Of a stretch of DNA of 64,000 nucleotides, positions 18,619 through 27,746 are shown piece after piece. The translations under genes and the position numbers were made by a program. How positions within the stretch are numbered: position 1 is the stretch's first letter; each line of letters opens with the position of its first letter. Location: positions 186,001 through 250,000 of the forward strand of contig OZ220471.1 of NCBI GenBank assembly GCA_965115835.1. The letters run 5' to 3'. The notes under the pieces are model-generated. The model was not told the origin of the DNA, searched no databases, and saw only the letters and a list, made by a program, of their open reading frames with translations. The stretch is from Foliamicus sp965115835 (lineage in GTDB: Bacteria; Pseudomonadota; Gammaproteobacteria; Steroidobacterales; Foliamicaceae).

Positions 18619-19488
18619 TCAGGAAAGCGCCCGCGCCATCGTCGCCCCTATTTCCGCAGGCGACCGCGCCACAGTAACGCCGGCCGCCTCGAGCGCTTCG
18701 TACTTGGCTTGCGCCGTGCCCTGACCGCCGGCCACGATGGCGCCGGCGTGCCCCATGCGCTTGCCCGGCGGCGCCGTCACCCCGGCGATGTATGCCACCA
18801 CCGGCTTGGTGACTTCGCTGCGAATGTACTCTGCCGCGTTTTCTTCGTCCGTCCCGCCGATTTCACCCACCATGACAATACCCTCGGTAGCCTGATCGCG
18901 CTCGAACATCTCCAGGCAGTCCTCGAAACCGAGGCCGCGCACCGGATCGCCACCGATTCCCACGCAAGTGGTCTGCCCGAGACCACAGGCGGTAGTCTGG
19001 TGCACCACCTCGTAGGTGAGCGTTCCCGAACGGGAAATGACGCCGATCCGCCCGGGCTGGTGGATAAGGCCGGGCATGATCCCCAGCTTGCATTCGCCCG
19101 GCGTGATGACTCCCGGGCAATTCGGGCCGATCAGGAGGCAATCGCAGGACGCAAGCGCCGCCTTGACCCGAACCATGTCGAGGACCGGCACGCCCTCGGT
19201 AATGCAAACCACCAGACGCAGGCCGGCGTCGGCGGCGGCCATGATGGCGTCCGCCGCCGCAGGCGCGGGCACAAACATCAGGCTCGTGTCGGCGCCGGTG
19301 GCTTGCACCGCCTCCGCCACGGTGTCGTATACCGGCAGGCCAAGACATTCCTGGCCGCCCCGTCCCGGAGTAACCCCGGCAAGAATCCGGGCGCCGTACC
19401 GGAGGCATTGCTCGGCGTGGAAGCGGCCCTGCCGGCCGGTCAGGCCCTGGCAGATCACGCGTGTGGAGGCGTTCACGAGAATGCTCAT
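18619..19488 (-). CDS. sucD: Succinyl-CoA ligase, alpha subunit
   Basis: 289 residues. It is the CoA-binding/phosphohistidine subunit of succinyl-CoA synthetase in the TCA cycle. The Rossmann start VICQGLTGRQGRFHAEQ, GPNCPGVITPGECKLGIMP and the phosphorylated His in GKRMGHAGAIV are all present. Its ATG overlaps the sucC stop by ATGA, so it is translationally coupled. sucAB/lpd are not next door. Confidence 0.97.
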   Translation of the reverse strand: MSILVNASTRVICQGLTGRQGRFHAEQCLRYGARILAGVTPGRGGQECLGLPVYDTVAEAVQATGADTSLMFVPAPAAADAIMAAADAGLRLVVCITEGVPVLDMVRVKAALASCDCLLIGPNCPGVITPGECKLGIMPGLIHQPGRIGVISRSGTLTYEVVHQTTACGLGQTTCVGIGGDPVRGLGFEDCLEMFERDQATEGIVMVGEIGGTDEENAAEYIRSEVTKPVVAYIAGVTAPPGKRMGHAGAIVAGGQGTAQAKYEALEAAGVTVARSPAEIGATMARALS

Positions 19489-20645
19489 GCCGCCGCCTTC
19501 ACCGCGATACGCGCCGCCTCGGCCAGATCGGGCGCCGCGGTCACGGTCAGTTCGCTCGCATCGAGCATGGCGCGCGCCCTTTCGGCGTTCGTTCCTTCCA
19601 GACGGGCGATCACCGGCAGGTTCATGCGTGTTTCTCGCACCGCCTGCGCAATGCCCTCGGCAATCACGTCGCAGCGCACGATCCCGCCGAATATGTTCAC
19701 CAGGATGGCGCGCGCGTCAGGATTGGAGAGAATCAGCCGGAAGCCCGCCGCGACCCGCGCCGCATCCGCGGCCCCGCCCACATCGAGAAAGTTCGCCGGC
19801 TCACCGCCTTGCAGCTTGATCAGGTCCATGGTCGCCATGGCCAATCCGGCGCCGTTGACCATGCAGGCAATCGCACCATTCAGCGAGACGTAACTCAAGC
19901 CCGCTTCCGCGGCGCGCCGCTCCAGTTCGTCGTCCTGCGCCGCATCGCGCTGCGCGCCCAGTTCCGGCTGTCGAAACAGGGCGTTGTCCTCGAGCGCAAT
20001 TTTGGCGTCCAGGGCCAGAAGTTCGCCGTCCCGGGTTACCGCCAGCGGATTGATTTCCACCAGACTCGCGTCACACTCGACAAATGCGCGGTACAAGGCG
20101 GCGGCCAGCGTCTGCATTTTCGCCGCCGCCTCGCCCCGCAGGCCGAAAACGGCGGAAAGCCGCCGTCCCACATATGGCAAGACCCCCAGCGCGGCATGCA
20201 CCTTGATCCGCGCGACCTTCTCCGGCGTAACGAGGGCCACTTCTTCGATGTCCATTCCGCCGGCCGCAGAGCCGACAAGACATACGGATTCGGCGGCCCG
20301 GTCTATCAGCACGGCCAAGTACAACTCGCGGGCAATGTCGCTCGCCTGCTCGACATACACCCGCCCCACCGGCAAGCCGTCCGGGCCGGTCTGCGGCGTC
20401 ACCAGCCGCCTGCCCAGCAGATCTTCGGCGGCTGCCCGCACCGCCCGGGGAGAATCGCAGAGCACCACCCCGCCGCCCTTTCCGCGACCGCCCGCATGCA
20501 CCTGCGCCTTGACCACCCAGCGCTGTCCGCCCAGATCGACGGCGGCCTGCTCGGCGGCGCCGGGAGAATCCGCGACCGAGCCGGGCGCGGTCGCCACGCC
20601 GTAGCGCGCCAGCAGCGCCTTGGCCTGGTACTCGTGCAGGTTCAT
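19485..20645 (-). CDS. sucC: ADP-forming succinyl-CoA ligase, beta subunit
   Basis: 386 residues from the ATG at 20645 (MNLHEYQAKALLARYG, the standard N-terminus). An ATP-grasp fold is followed by a flavodoxin-like C-terminal domain with FLDVGGAADAARVAAGF and NIFGGIVRCD. It pairs with SucD for substrate-level phosphorylation. The frame stays open to 20681 but the extra residues are not conserved. Confidence 0.97.
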   Translation of the reverse strand: MNLHEYQAKALLARYGVATAPGSVADSPGAAEQAAVDLGGQRWVVKAQVHAGGRGKGGGVVLCDSPRAVRAAAEDLLGRRLVTPQTGPDGLPVGRVYVEQASDIARELYLAVLIDRAAESVCLVGSAAGGMDIEEVALVTPEKVARIKVHAALGVLPYVGRRLSAVFGLRGEAAAKMQTLAAALYRAFVECDASLVEINPLAVTRDGELLALDAKIALEDNALFRQPELGAQRDAAQDDELERRAAEAGLSYVSLNGAIACMVNGAGLAMATMDLIKLQGGEPANFLDVGGAADAARVAAGFRLILSNPDARAILVNIFGGIVRCDVIAEGIAQAVRETRMNLPVIARLEGTNAERARAMLDASELTVTAAPDLAEAARIAVKAAA

Positions 20646-20813
20646 GCGGGCATTCTGAATCAATAACGCCAGGGCGCGCAAGCCCGTACGGCGGGCGACC
20701 TTCTGGTCACGCGGGATGTGCGAGCCGAGTTGGGGGCCTTCGATCCGGCGCAGGACAATTCAAGCCGGCTACTCACTATCTGCTGCTCGCTGACCGGAGC
20801 GCATCGAAACATC

Positions 20814-20842
20814 TCGACATCATGATGTGATTGCAGTATTCT
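20814..20842 (+). promoter_or_regulatory. vapBC promoter with palindromic operator
   Basis: TCGACA (20814-20819), a 17-bp spacer and TATTCT (20837-20842) end 7 bases before the vapB ATG. A perfect 12-bp palindrome ACATCATGATGT (20817-20828) overlaps the -35 and spacer, the usual site for autorepression by a VapB-VapC complex. A very short leader is implied. Confidence 0.65.
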
Positions 20843-20849
20843 TGCGCGC

Positions 20850-21077
20850 ATGAGAACGACGCTGAACATTGACGATGAAATTCTCGAGGCAGCCAAATCG
20901 ATCGCGGGAGAACGCAATGTTTCGGTGGGCACAGTGCTGTCCCAGTTGGCGCGACGGGGGTTGCGGCCTGCACGGGCGGGTCTGCGCAAGCGCAAGGGAT
21001 TTCCCGTGTTCGCTGTTTCTCGCGGCGGCACTGCCTTGACCCTTGATCGTATCAAGCGGTACGAAGCCGAGCCTTGA
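20850..21077 (+). CDS. vapB: VapB-type antitoxin
   Basis: 75 residues. The N-terminus MRTTLNIDDEILEAAKSIA is a ribbon-helix-helix DNA-binding domain of the kind found in VapB/DUF2191 antitoxins. The C-terminal part (GFPVFAVSRGGTALTLDRI) would wrap and inhibit the toxin. Its TGA overlaps the toxin start (TTGA), which fits coupled synthesis and autoregulation at the upstream palindrome. Confidence 0.88.
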   Translation: MRTTLNIDDEILEAAKSIAGERNVSVGTVLSQLARRGLRPARAGLRKRKGFPVFAVSRGGTALTLDRIKRYEAEP

Positions 21078-21517
21078 CCTTCCTGCTCGATCTCAATCTC
21101 CTGCTCGCCCTGGCATGGCCGTCGCATGTCCATCACGATTCCGCGCACGCATGGTTCGAACGAGAGGGCTCGTCGAACTGGGCTACCTGTCCGGTGACGC
21201 AGCTCGGATTTGTCCGGCTGTCTTCCAACCCCGCGTTCACTTCGGACGCGGTTCCGCCGGTCGAGGCGCTTTCCCTGTTGCAGGACATGACCGCCGTGGG
21301 CGGCCACCAATTCTGGTCCGATGGCGTAAATTGCGCGTCTGCCGCGTTCTCGACCGGCATTCGGATCAATGGCCATCGTCAGGTAACCGATGCCTACCTG
21401 TTGTGCCTTGCACGGACGCGCTCGGGCTGTCTGGCGACACTGGACCGCCGTATCAGTCGCCTCCTGCCCCGAAGCGAACGACCGGGCCGGCATCTTCTGA
21501 TCGTCGAAACCCGCTGA
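21074..21517 (+). CDS. vapC: VapC-type PIN-domain ribonuclease toxin
   Basis: 147 residues starting at TTG 21074. PIN-domain acidic residues are visible: Asp in FLLDLNLLLAL, Glu in WFEREG, Asp in VTDAYLLCLA and Asp in LATLDRRI, with the TQLGFVRL segment between them. VapC toxins cleave specific tRNA or rRNA sites and stop growth when the antitoxin is degraded. The subfamily here (TQLGFVRLSSNP) is the one often annotated as TA-system VapC with DUF2191 antitoxins. The target cannot be told from the sequence. Confidence 0.9.
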   Translation: MTFLLDLNLLLALAWPSHVHHDSAHAWFEREGSSNWATCPVTQLGFVRLSSNPAFTSDAVPPVEALSLLQDMTAVGGHQFWSDGVNCASAAFSTGIRINGHRQVTDAYLLCLARTRSGCLATLDRRISRLLPRSERPGRHLLIVETR

Positions 21518-21869
21518 GTCGGCGTTGCGTACGGCGGCAATGTGCGCCCCGCCATCTGCGCGGCGCAATCCTGCATGCGCTTGGGCCCGGACCAGTCGCG
21601 CCCGGCGTCTGTTCGGGCAGCGCCGGGTCGCGCGGGCCAGCCTCGGGCGCGATGCCCTGCATGCCAAACCGCCTTCCCGCACTTCGGGACGGGTCCTGGC
21701 CGGGAGATGGCCGTTGCCTCCGGCGCCGGGGCGCGATGGCGCCATGCCCTGGCGCTTCTTGCCGCCGCGGGCACAGTGGATTTGCCGGCAAACGCGCGTA
21801 CTTTCGGCTTGCGCATCACCGGGCGTCCCACTTATTCTGGCCACGTTCCGCGCACCGAGGCTGGATGCC
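21518..21869. other. Intergenic region between vapC and pilA
   Basis: 352 GC-rich bases. Open frames exist on both strands but show no family features and only reflect high GC. I find no convincing sigma-54 (-24/-12) element for pilA. GAGG about 10 bases before the pilA ATG is its likely Shine-Dalgarno sequence. Confidence 0.5.
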
Positions 21870-22352
21870 ATGCTGAAGAGGTCACAAGGATTTACCCTGG
21901 TGGAGTTGATGATCGTGATTGCGGTCATCGGTATCCTGGCGGCGCTGGCCATTCCGGCTTATCAGGACTACACCGTGCGCGCCCAGGTTCAGGAAGGCGT
22001 TACCTTGTCCGTACAGACGCGCAATGCGGTTACCGAAACCTATATGAGCACCGGCGCGGGACCGGCGAACCGCACCGCAGCGGGCTTGAGCGCCAACGGC
22101 GCCGATACGCAGGGGCGCTATGTCGCGTCGGTGGACATCATCGACAGCGAAGTGGTGATCACGTTCGGGAACGACGCCAACCGGCTCATCGCCAACAAGA
22201 TGCTGTACATGACCCCTTACCTTGCGGAGGACAAGGCCACACTGATCTGGCGCTGCGGAAACGCGCCGGCGCCGGACGGCGAAGCACTCGGCGAGGAAAA
22301 AGCCGCCACCGATCTGGAAAACGCCTACCTCCCCCAAATCTGCCGCTCGTAA
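21870..22352 (+). CDS. pilA: Type IV major pilin
   Basis: 160 residues. A short leader MLKRSQG is followed by FTLVELMIVIAVIGILAALA: prepilin peptidase would cut after Gly7 and methylate Phe1, and Glu5 is present. The hydrophobic N-terminal helix is followed by a globular domain with a C-terminal Cys pair (WRCGNA and QICRS) that would close the D-loop. It builds the type IV pilus for twitching, adhesion or DNA uptake. It heads the pilB-pilC-pilD cluster; the gap to pilB is 29 bases. Confidence 0.95.
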   Translation: MLKRSQGFTLVELMIVIAVIGILAALAIPAYQDYTVRAQVQEGVTLSVQTRNAVTETYMSTGAGPANRTAAGLSANGADTQGRYVASVDIIDSEVVITFGNDANRLIANKMLYMTPYLAEDKATLIWRCGNAPAPDGEALGEEKAATDLENAYLPQICRS

Positions 22353-22381
22353 GCGCCCGGAGAGGGGAAACGGAACGGGCA

Positions 22382-24124
22382 ATGGATTCCGGCGCCCCGG
22401 CAAACCCGCTGATCCGCCGACTGCTGTCGGAAGGCGTGGTCAGCGAACAGGGGTTGGCTCAGGCGCATCGGGAGCTGGAGGCGTCGGGCGGCAGTCTGGT
22501 TGCGTGGTTGGCGGGGCTTGGGGAAACCGATCCGGCACGGTTGGCGGGAGCGGTTTCCAGCGAATTCGGCTTGCCCTTGCTCGATCTGGACCGGCTCGCC
22601 GACCTGCATCCCGCCCCTGCCGGGCTGGATCCCGAATTCTTCGCTTCCCGCCGCCTGCTCCCCCTGGCGGTCGATGAACGCCGGCTTACCCTGGGTCTGG
22701 CCGACCCCGCACAGATCACGGCCCTCGACGAGGTGCGACAGCGCACCGGCCTGGAGCCGCGCGCCGTGGTGGTGGAGCACCACAAGCTGGCGGCGCGCCT
22801 GCAATCGGCGGGCACGGGACTGCCGGAGGACGCGCTGCTGGAAGAAGAACTGCCGGCGCTGGAGTTCGAGGGCGAACCGGCCCAGGAAGAGGACACGGCC
22901 ATCGTTTCGTCGGTGCAGGAAGCGCCGGTGGTGCGCTTCGTCAGCAGCATCCTGCTGAGCGCCATCCGGCAGGGCGCCTCCGATGTCCACTTCGAGCCGT
23001 ACGAGAGCAGCTATCGGGTTCGATTGCGCATCGACGGATTGCTTCGGGTCGCGGCAAAGCCGCCAGCCGGTCTGGCGGCGAAAGTCTGCGCCCGACTCAA
23101 GGTGCTGGCCCGATTGGACATCGCCGAACGGCGGGCGCCCCAGGACGGCAGGCTGCGCCTGCGACTTTCGGACCGGCGCAAGGTCGATTTGCGCATGAAC
23201 ACGCTCCCGACGCTGCATGGGGAAAAAGTGGTGGTGCGCATTCTCGACTCCGGCGCTGCGCTGCCCGGACTCGATGAACTGGGAATGAACCCGCGCCAGC
23301 AGCGCGACTTCTCGTCTGCCCTGGCGCAGCCGCAGGGGATGATCCTGGTCACCGGCCCCACCGGAAGCGGCAAGACCGTGACGCTGTATGCGGCGCTGTC
23401 CCGCTTGAACGTGCTGGAGCGCAACATCAGCGCGGTGGAGGACCCGTGCGAAATTCAGCTCTCCGGCATCAATCAGGTAAACGTCAACCGCGCGGCAGGG
23501 CTGACCTTCGCCAGCACCTTGCGAGCGTTTCTGCGCCAGGATCCCGACGTGATCATGGTGGGCGAGATTCGCGACGCTGAAACGGCCGCCATTGCCACAC
23601 GGGCCGCCCAGACCGGCCATCTCGTCTTGTCCACCCTGCACACGGAGGACGCGCCCGCCACCCTGGCTCGCCTGCGCGACCTTGATGTGCCGCCCTACGC
23701 CGCCGCGTCCGTGCGCCTTATCGTGGCCCAACGGTTGGCGCGGCGCCTGTGCATGGAGTGTCGCAAGGCCTACGCTCCCGAAGCCTCGCTTGTTCGCGAA
23801 CAGGGCATGGATCCGGAGGCGCTTTCCCGCGGAATGCAGCTTTACCGCCCCGGGCTCTCCGCCACTTGCCATCACTGCGCCGACGGCTATCGCGGGCGGG
23901 TCGGGCTGTTTCAGGTCATGCCCATTTCCGCCGCGCAACGCGGACTGATCCTGAATGGCGCGCCGGCTTCGGAAATCGAGACCCGGGCCGAGCAGGAGAA
24001 AATCGCGGGGCTGCGCGCATCCGGCTGGGAAAAGGTGCGCCAGGGCGTCACCAGCCTGGAGGAGGTCAACCGGGTTACGGCAACCGGCTGGTCCGCTCCG
24101 CCCACAGGCCCGGCGGAACGCTGA
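22382..24124 (+). CDS. pilB: Type IV pilus extension ATPase
   Basis: 580 residues from the ATG at 22382. An N-terminal MshEN-type domain (FGLPLLDLD, RRLLPLAV) leads into the GspE/PilB ATPase. Walker A is GPTGSGKT, the Asp box GASDVHFEPY, Walker B DVIMVGEIRD, and the His box lies around TGHLVLSTLHT. The tetra-Cys zinc motif CMEC...CHHC is present. It powers pilus polymerisation at the inner membrane with PilC. The annotated open frame extends much further upstream, across pilA in another frame; that part is not coding. Confidence 0.96.
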   Translation: MDSGAPANPLIRRLLSEGVVSEQGLAQAHRELEASGGSLVAWLAGLGETDPARLAGAVSSEFGLPLLDLDRLADLHPAPAGLDPEFFASRRLLPLAVDERRLTLGLADPAQITALDEVRQRTGLEPRAVVVEHHKLAARLQSAGTGLPEDALLEEELPALEFEGEPAQEEDTAIVSSVQEAPVVRFVSSILLSAIRQGASDVHFEPYESSYRVRLRIDGLLRVAAKPPAGLAAKVCARLKVLARLDIAERRAPQDGRLRLRLSDRRKVDLRMNTLPTLHGEKVVVRILDSGAALPGLDELGMNPRQQRDFSSALAQPQGMILVTGPTGSGKTVTLYAALSRLNVLERNISAVEDPCEIQLSGINQVNVNRAAGLTFASTLRAFLRQDPDVIMVGEIRDAETAAIATRAAQTGHLVLSTLHTEDAPATLARLRDLDVPPYAAASVRLIVAQRLARRLCMECRKAYAPEASLVREQGMDPEALSRGMQLYRPGLSATCHHCADGYRGRVGLFQVMPISAAQRGLILNGAPASEIETRAEQEKIAGLRASGWEKVRQGVTSLEEVNRVTATGWSAPPTGPAER

Positions 24125-24125
24125 C

Positions 24126-25325
24126 ATGGCCCTGAAGGGCTACCAATGGGAGGGACGCGCGCGGGACGGACGACTGCTGAAGGGCGTGCGTCGCGCAAGC
24201 AGCGCCGCGAAACTGCGCGCCGCCCTGCAGCGCGACGGGATCACCCCGCTGGCCGTGCGAACCAGACGCCTCGGGCGCAGCCAACGCCGCGCCATCAAGC
24301 CGGCGGACATCGCCTTCATGGTGCGGGAACTCGCAACCGTGCTGGAGGCCGGACTGCCGGTGGTCCAGGCGCTGGAGATCACCGCCGAAAGCCAGAATCT
24401 GGCGCAAATGCAGGATCTTCTGGAAGCGCTGTCCCGCGATGTAACCGCCGGGAGCGCGCTGAGCGAGGCCATGAAGCGACATCGCAAACATTTCGACAGC
24501 TTGCACGTCAGCCTCGTTGCCGCCGGCGAAGCCTCCGGGCGGCTGCCCGAGTTGCTCGCCAGTCTGGCGGTCTGGCTGGAGCGGCGGGAAAGCATTCGCA
24601 GGAAAATCTCGTCGGCCTTGAGTTATCCCCTCGCAGTGCTGGCCATTGCAGCCGTCGTGGTGGGTCTCATGCTGGTGTATGTGGTGCCGGAGTTCGAGCG
24701 CATGTTTGCCGGCTATGGCGCTGATCTTCCTCCATTGACGCGCATCATCGTTGAAATTTCTGGCGGCCTGCGCGAGAGTGGTCTTGTTTGGGCGGCCGCG
24801 GCAGCCGCAGGATCGGGCGCGCTGGGCTGGGTGCGGGGGCGCGTGCGCAAGGCGCGTTACCTCGAGGATCGGCTCAAGCTGCGTCTGCCTGTCCTGGGAA
24901 CACTGTTCGCACGCGCCGCGCTGGCCCGGTTCATGCGTACGCTGGCAACATTGCTGGAAGCCGGTCTGCCCGCTGTCGAAGCGCTGGATGCCGCCGCTGG
25001 CGCCTGCGGCAACCGCGTCTACGAAGCCGCCATCCGGCAGACCCGCGAAGAGGTGGCGTCCGGACAGGGCCTGCGGCGCGCCATGACCTACCTTGCGGCC
25101 CTGCCGCCCGCGCTGGCCCGGATGATGGGCGTGGGTGAAGAAACCGGGCGACTGGGGGAAATGTGCGCGCATCTGGCCGACCGCTACGACGAGGAACTGC
25201 AATCCGCCGCCGACCGCATGGGCGCCTTGCTGGAACCGCTGCTCATGGCGGTTCTGGGCGTTCTGATCGGCACTCTGGTGCTGGCCATGTATCTCCCGAT
25301 CTTCGGTATGGGTTCGGTGATTTGA
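24126..25325 (+). CDS. pilC: Type IV pilus inner-membrane platform protein
   Basis: 399 residues with two GspF domains (about 60-190 and 270-390). Each has the pattern MVRELATVLEAGLPVVQAL or FMRTLATLLEAGLPAVEAL, and there are three membrane segments (SALSYPLAVLAIAAVVVGLM, a middle one, and the C-terminal LLMAVLGVLIGTLVLAMYLP). It couples PilB rotation to pilin extraction. It starts 1 base after the pilB stop codon. Confidence 0.95.
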   Translation: MALKGYQWEGRARDGRLLKGVRRASSAAKLRAALQRDGITPLAVRTRRLGRSQRRAIKPADIAFMVRELATVLEAGLPVVQALEITAESQNLAQMQDLLEALSRDVTAGSALSEAMKRHRKHFDSLHVSLVAAGEASGRLPELLASLAVWLERRESIRRKISSALSYPLAVLAIAAVVVGLMLVYVVPEFERMFAGYGADLPPLTRIIVEISGGLRESGLVWAAAAAAGSGALGWVRGRVRKARYLEDRLKLRLPVLGTLFARAALARFMRTLATLLEAGLPAVEALDAAAGACGNRVYEAAIRQTREEVASGQGLRRAMTYLAALPPALARMMGVGEETGRLGEMCAHLADRYDEELQSAADRMGALLEPLLMAVLGVLIGTLVLAMYLPIFGMGSVI

Positions 25326-25419
25326 CCCGCTGCCGCCCGGCCGCCCGGCACGGCCACCGGCGCCGGGATTATCCTTAAGGGCCTGACACGACAACGGTTC
25401 GAGTGGGAGCCAGCGAAGC

Positions 25420-26280
25420 ATGGACTTGTTTTTGGCATTGAACCTCAGGCAGCCCCTGCCCGCCTGGACGGGCGTCGGCGCGGTGCTGATCGGGCTGGTT
25501 CTCGGCAGCTTTGCCGGCATGCTGGTCTATCGCCTGCCCCGCGGTCTGGCGCTGGACAGGCCGGGCTCATTCTGCCCTTGGTGCCGGGCATCCATAGGCT
25601 TCGGGCGGAACATTCCCTTGCTGAGCTTTGTGCTCCTCAAGGGGCGCTGCGCCTGTTGCGGCGCTCGCATACACTGGCGCTACCCTGCCAGCGAAGCGCT
25701 ATGCGGCCTGCTGGCGCTGGCCTGCTGGCAGGTGTTCGGCGCCGGCGCGGACGCGCTGGCGGCCTTGCTGGTATGCGTTGTCCTGGTGACGCTGGCGCTG
25801 ATCGACCTGGAGCACGGCTTGTTGCCGGACCGTTTGACGCTCGGTCTGCTCTGGTCCGGCCTGGCCTACAGCCTGCTCCCGAAATCGGCAGTTGCGGCCA
25901 AGCTGCCCGAACTTTCGTTTCCCGGCCCCGGACAGGCCGTTGCCGGAGCTATCGCGGGCTACGCGGCGCTTTGGCTCATCAACCTCGCCTGGAGGGTGTT
26001 GCGCAAACGCGACGGGCTCGGTGGGGGCGACCTGAAGCTCGTGGCGGCCCTGGGGGCCTGGACCGGCATCGACGGACTGCCGCTGGTTGTGGGCATGTCG
26101 GCCATCGCGGGACTGGCTGTGGGACTGACCCTGATCTTCCGGGGTCGGGCCCGCTTCAGCGACGAACTCCCCTTTGGACCGTTTCTGGCGGCAGGCGGAC
26201 TGGTTGTGCTTTTCCTGGGGCCGCAGGCGGCGTCCGCAGGGATCCTGGCCGGCGCGCTCCCGGGGTGGGCCGGAACATGA
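25420..26280 (+). CDS. pilD: Prepilin leader peptidase / N-methyltransferase
   Basis: 286 residues and highly hydrophobic. The N-terminal methyltransferase region has GSFAGMLVYRLPRG and two Zn-binding Cys pairs (CPWC, CACC). The two catalytic aspartates are in LIDLEHGLLPDRLT and GGGDLKL (the GxGD motif). It processes PilA and minor pilins. Its stop overlaps the coaE start by ATGA. Confidence 0.96.
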   Translation: MDLFLALNLRQPLPAWTGVGAVLIGLVLGSFAGMLVYRLPRGLALDRPGSFCPWCRASIGFGRNIPLLSFVLLKGRCACCGARIHWRYPASEALCGLLALACWQVFGAGADALAALLVCVVLVTLALIDLEHGLLPDRLTLGLLWSGLAYSLLPKSAVAAKLPELSFPGPGQAVAGAIAGYAALWLINLAWRVLRKRDGLGGGDLKLVAALGAWTGIDGLPLVVGMSAIAGLAVGLTLIFRGRARFSDELPFGPFLAAGGLVVLFLGPQAASAGILAGALPGWAGT

Positions 26281-26912
26281 GCAGGCGGTTTGTGGTGGGA
26301 CTTACGGGCGGAATTGCCAGCGGCAAGAGTCTGGTGGCCGGCTGGCTGGAGGAACTCGGGGCAGCGGTGGTGGATACCGATGCAATCGCCCGGGAGCAGA
26401 CGGCTCCCGGCATGCCCGCCGTGCCGGTTCTCGCCCGGGAGTTCGGTGAGGGCCTGATCGCGGAGAACGGATCGCTGGACCGGGCCAGGATGCGCGAACG
26501 GGCGTTTGCCGACCCCCTGGCGCGCAAGCGACTCGAAGCCATCCTGCATCCGCTCATTCGGAAGGCGGCCTGGGAACGCGCCGAAACAACGCCCGGAAGC
26601 TATCTGGTCATGGTCATCCCCCTGCTGGCGGAGACCGGCTTTACCGGGGGAATCGACCGGGTGCTGGTTATCGACGCGCCCAGGGAACTGCAAATGCAAA
26701 GACTCGGGAAGCGTGATGGCGCGACCAGCCGGCAGGCTCGCGCAATCATCGCAGCACAGGCGAGCCGCCGGCAACGCCGGGCCCTGGCCGACGATGTCAT
26801 CCTCAATGACGGCTCTCGCGAGCGGCTGCGCGCACAGGTCGAGAGGCTCCATCGGTTCTACCTTGGGGAAAAGATGGCAAGAGCCGGCGAAATTCGCAAT
26901 TCGAGGAATTAA
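26277..26912 (+). CDS. coaE: Dephospho-CoA kinase
   Basis: 211 residues. It phosphorylates dephospho-CoA, the last step of CoA synthesis. The P-loop is GLTGGIASGKS, followed by VVDTDAIAREQ, HPLIRKAAWE, and a lid/adenine region with RLGKRDG and ILNDGS. The position behind pilD is conserved in gammaproteobacteria. Confidence 0.96.
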   Translation: MSRRFVVGLTGGIASGKSLVAGWLEELGAAVVDTDAIAREQTAPGMPAVPVLAREFGEGLIAENGSLDRARMRERAFADPLARKRLEAILHPLIRKAAWERAETTPGSYLVMVIPLLAETGFTGGIDRVLVIDAPRELQMQRLGKRDGATSRQARAIIAAQASRRQRRALADDVILNDGSRERLRAQVERLHRFYLGEKMARAGEIRNSRN

Positions 26913-26951
26913 GATAGGGGGTCAAGCGGCGAATCGGCAAATGCCCCTCGT

Positions 26952-27746
26952 ATGAATGACCTCACCGGCTCGCACATGGGTGCGGGCACCCTGTACGAAT
27001 TTCCCCTGCGGGACAGTGCGCGGCTGTTCTTGCGTCTGGAGGTGCTCGAGCAGCAGTTGAGACTCGCCTTCGGGCATCGCAACGCCGAACTGAACCGCAC
27101 TGCCGCCCATGCGGTGCTCGGCGCTTTGGATCTGGTATTTCGCGAGGATCTGCGCGCCCACCTCCTGCAACAGATTTACCACTTGCGGCGCAACTACGAA
27201 ATCCTGCGGGCGCGGCAGGACATCCGCCAGGAGAACCTGCAAGCCGTGCTGGACGAACTCGAACAGTTTCGCGAGGAACTCGGGCAATTGAACGCCAATG
27301 CGGTCAGAACCCTTCGCTTCGATCCGTTGATCAGCGCCTTGCGGCAGCGCGATTCGACCACGGATGCGGCCATGGCGGTTGATCTGCCGATGTATCAGTG
27401 GTGGCTGCATTCGGGAGCGGAACGCTGTCGCAAGGATTTCCAGCGCTGGGCCGAGGCCTTCGGCCCGCTGCTGGGCGCTAACCGGAAGTTTCTGGACATG
27501 CTGCGTCAACGGGGCGAGTACCGTGATTGCGAGGCCAACCAGGGGAGCTTTACCGCATCCATCGCTGGCGATCAGGAGCTGTGGATGGTTCGGGTCGGCG
27601 TGCCGGGCGAAACTCCCTGCTTCCCGCAAGTCAGCGGCGCTTCGGACAGCGGCAAGATCCACCTGCGATTCCTGCAAACGCCCTCCGGCGGCAACGCGGG
27701 CGAACTCTATCGATCCGACTTCTTCTTCAAACTGGCGGTCTGTTGA
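26952..27746 (+). CDS. zapD: Cell division protein ZapD (FtsZ-associated)
   Basis: 264 residues. The typical start YEFPLRDSARLFLRLEVLEQQL, a helical bundle, DLPMYQWWLH and a C-terminal beta domain (KIHLRFLQ, YRSDFFFKLAVC) are all ZapD (YacF) hallmarks. It bundles FtsZ filaments at the division site. It follows coaE at a 39-base gap. The 3' end overlaps convergent mutT by 40 bases, and yacG, usually next, is absent. Confidence 0.93.
   Translation: MNDLTGSHMGAGTLYEFPLRDSARLFLRLEVLEQQLRLAFGHRNAELNRTAAHAVLGALDLVFREDLRAHLLQQIYHLRRNYEILRARQDIRQENLQAVLDELEQFREELGQLNANAVRTLRFDPLISALRQRDSTTDAAMAVDLPMYQWWLHSGAERCRKDFQRWAEAFGPLLGANRKFLDMLRQRGEYRDCEANQGSFTASIAGDQELWMVRVGVPGETPCFPQVSGASDSGKIHLRFLQTPSGGNAGELYRSDFFFKLAVC

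Noticed and set aside
21394..21831. Minus-strand ORF between vapC and pilA
   Set aside because: Overlaps vapC antisense, is Arg/Pro-rich and shows no family pattern; typical high-GC open frame.
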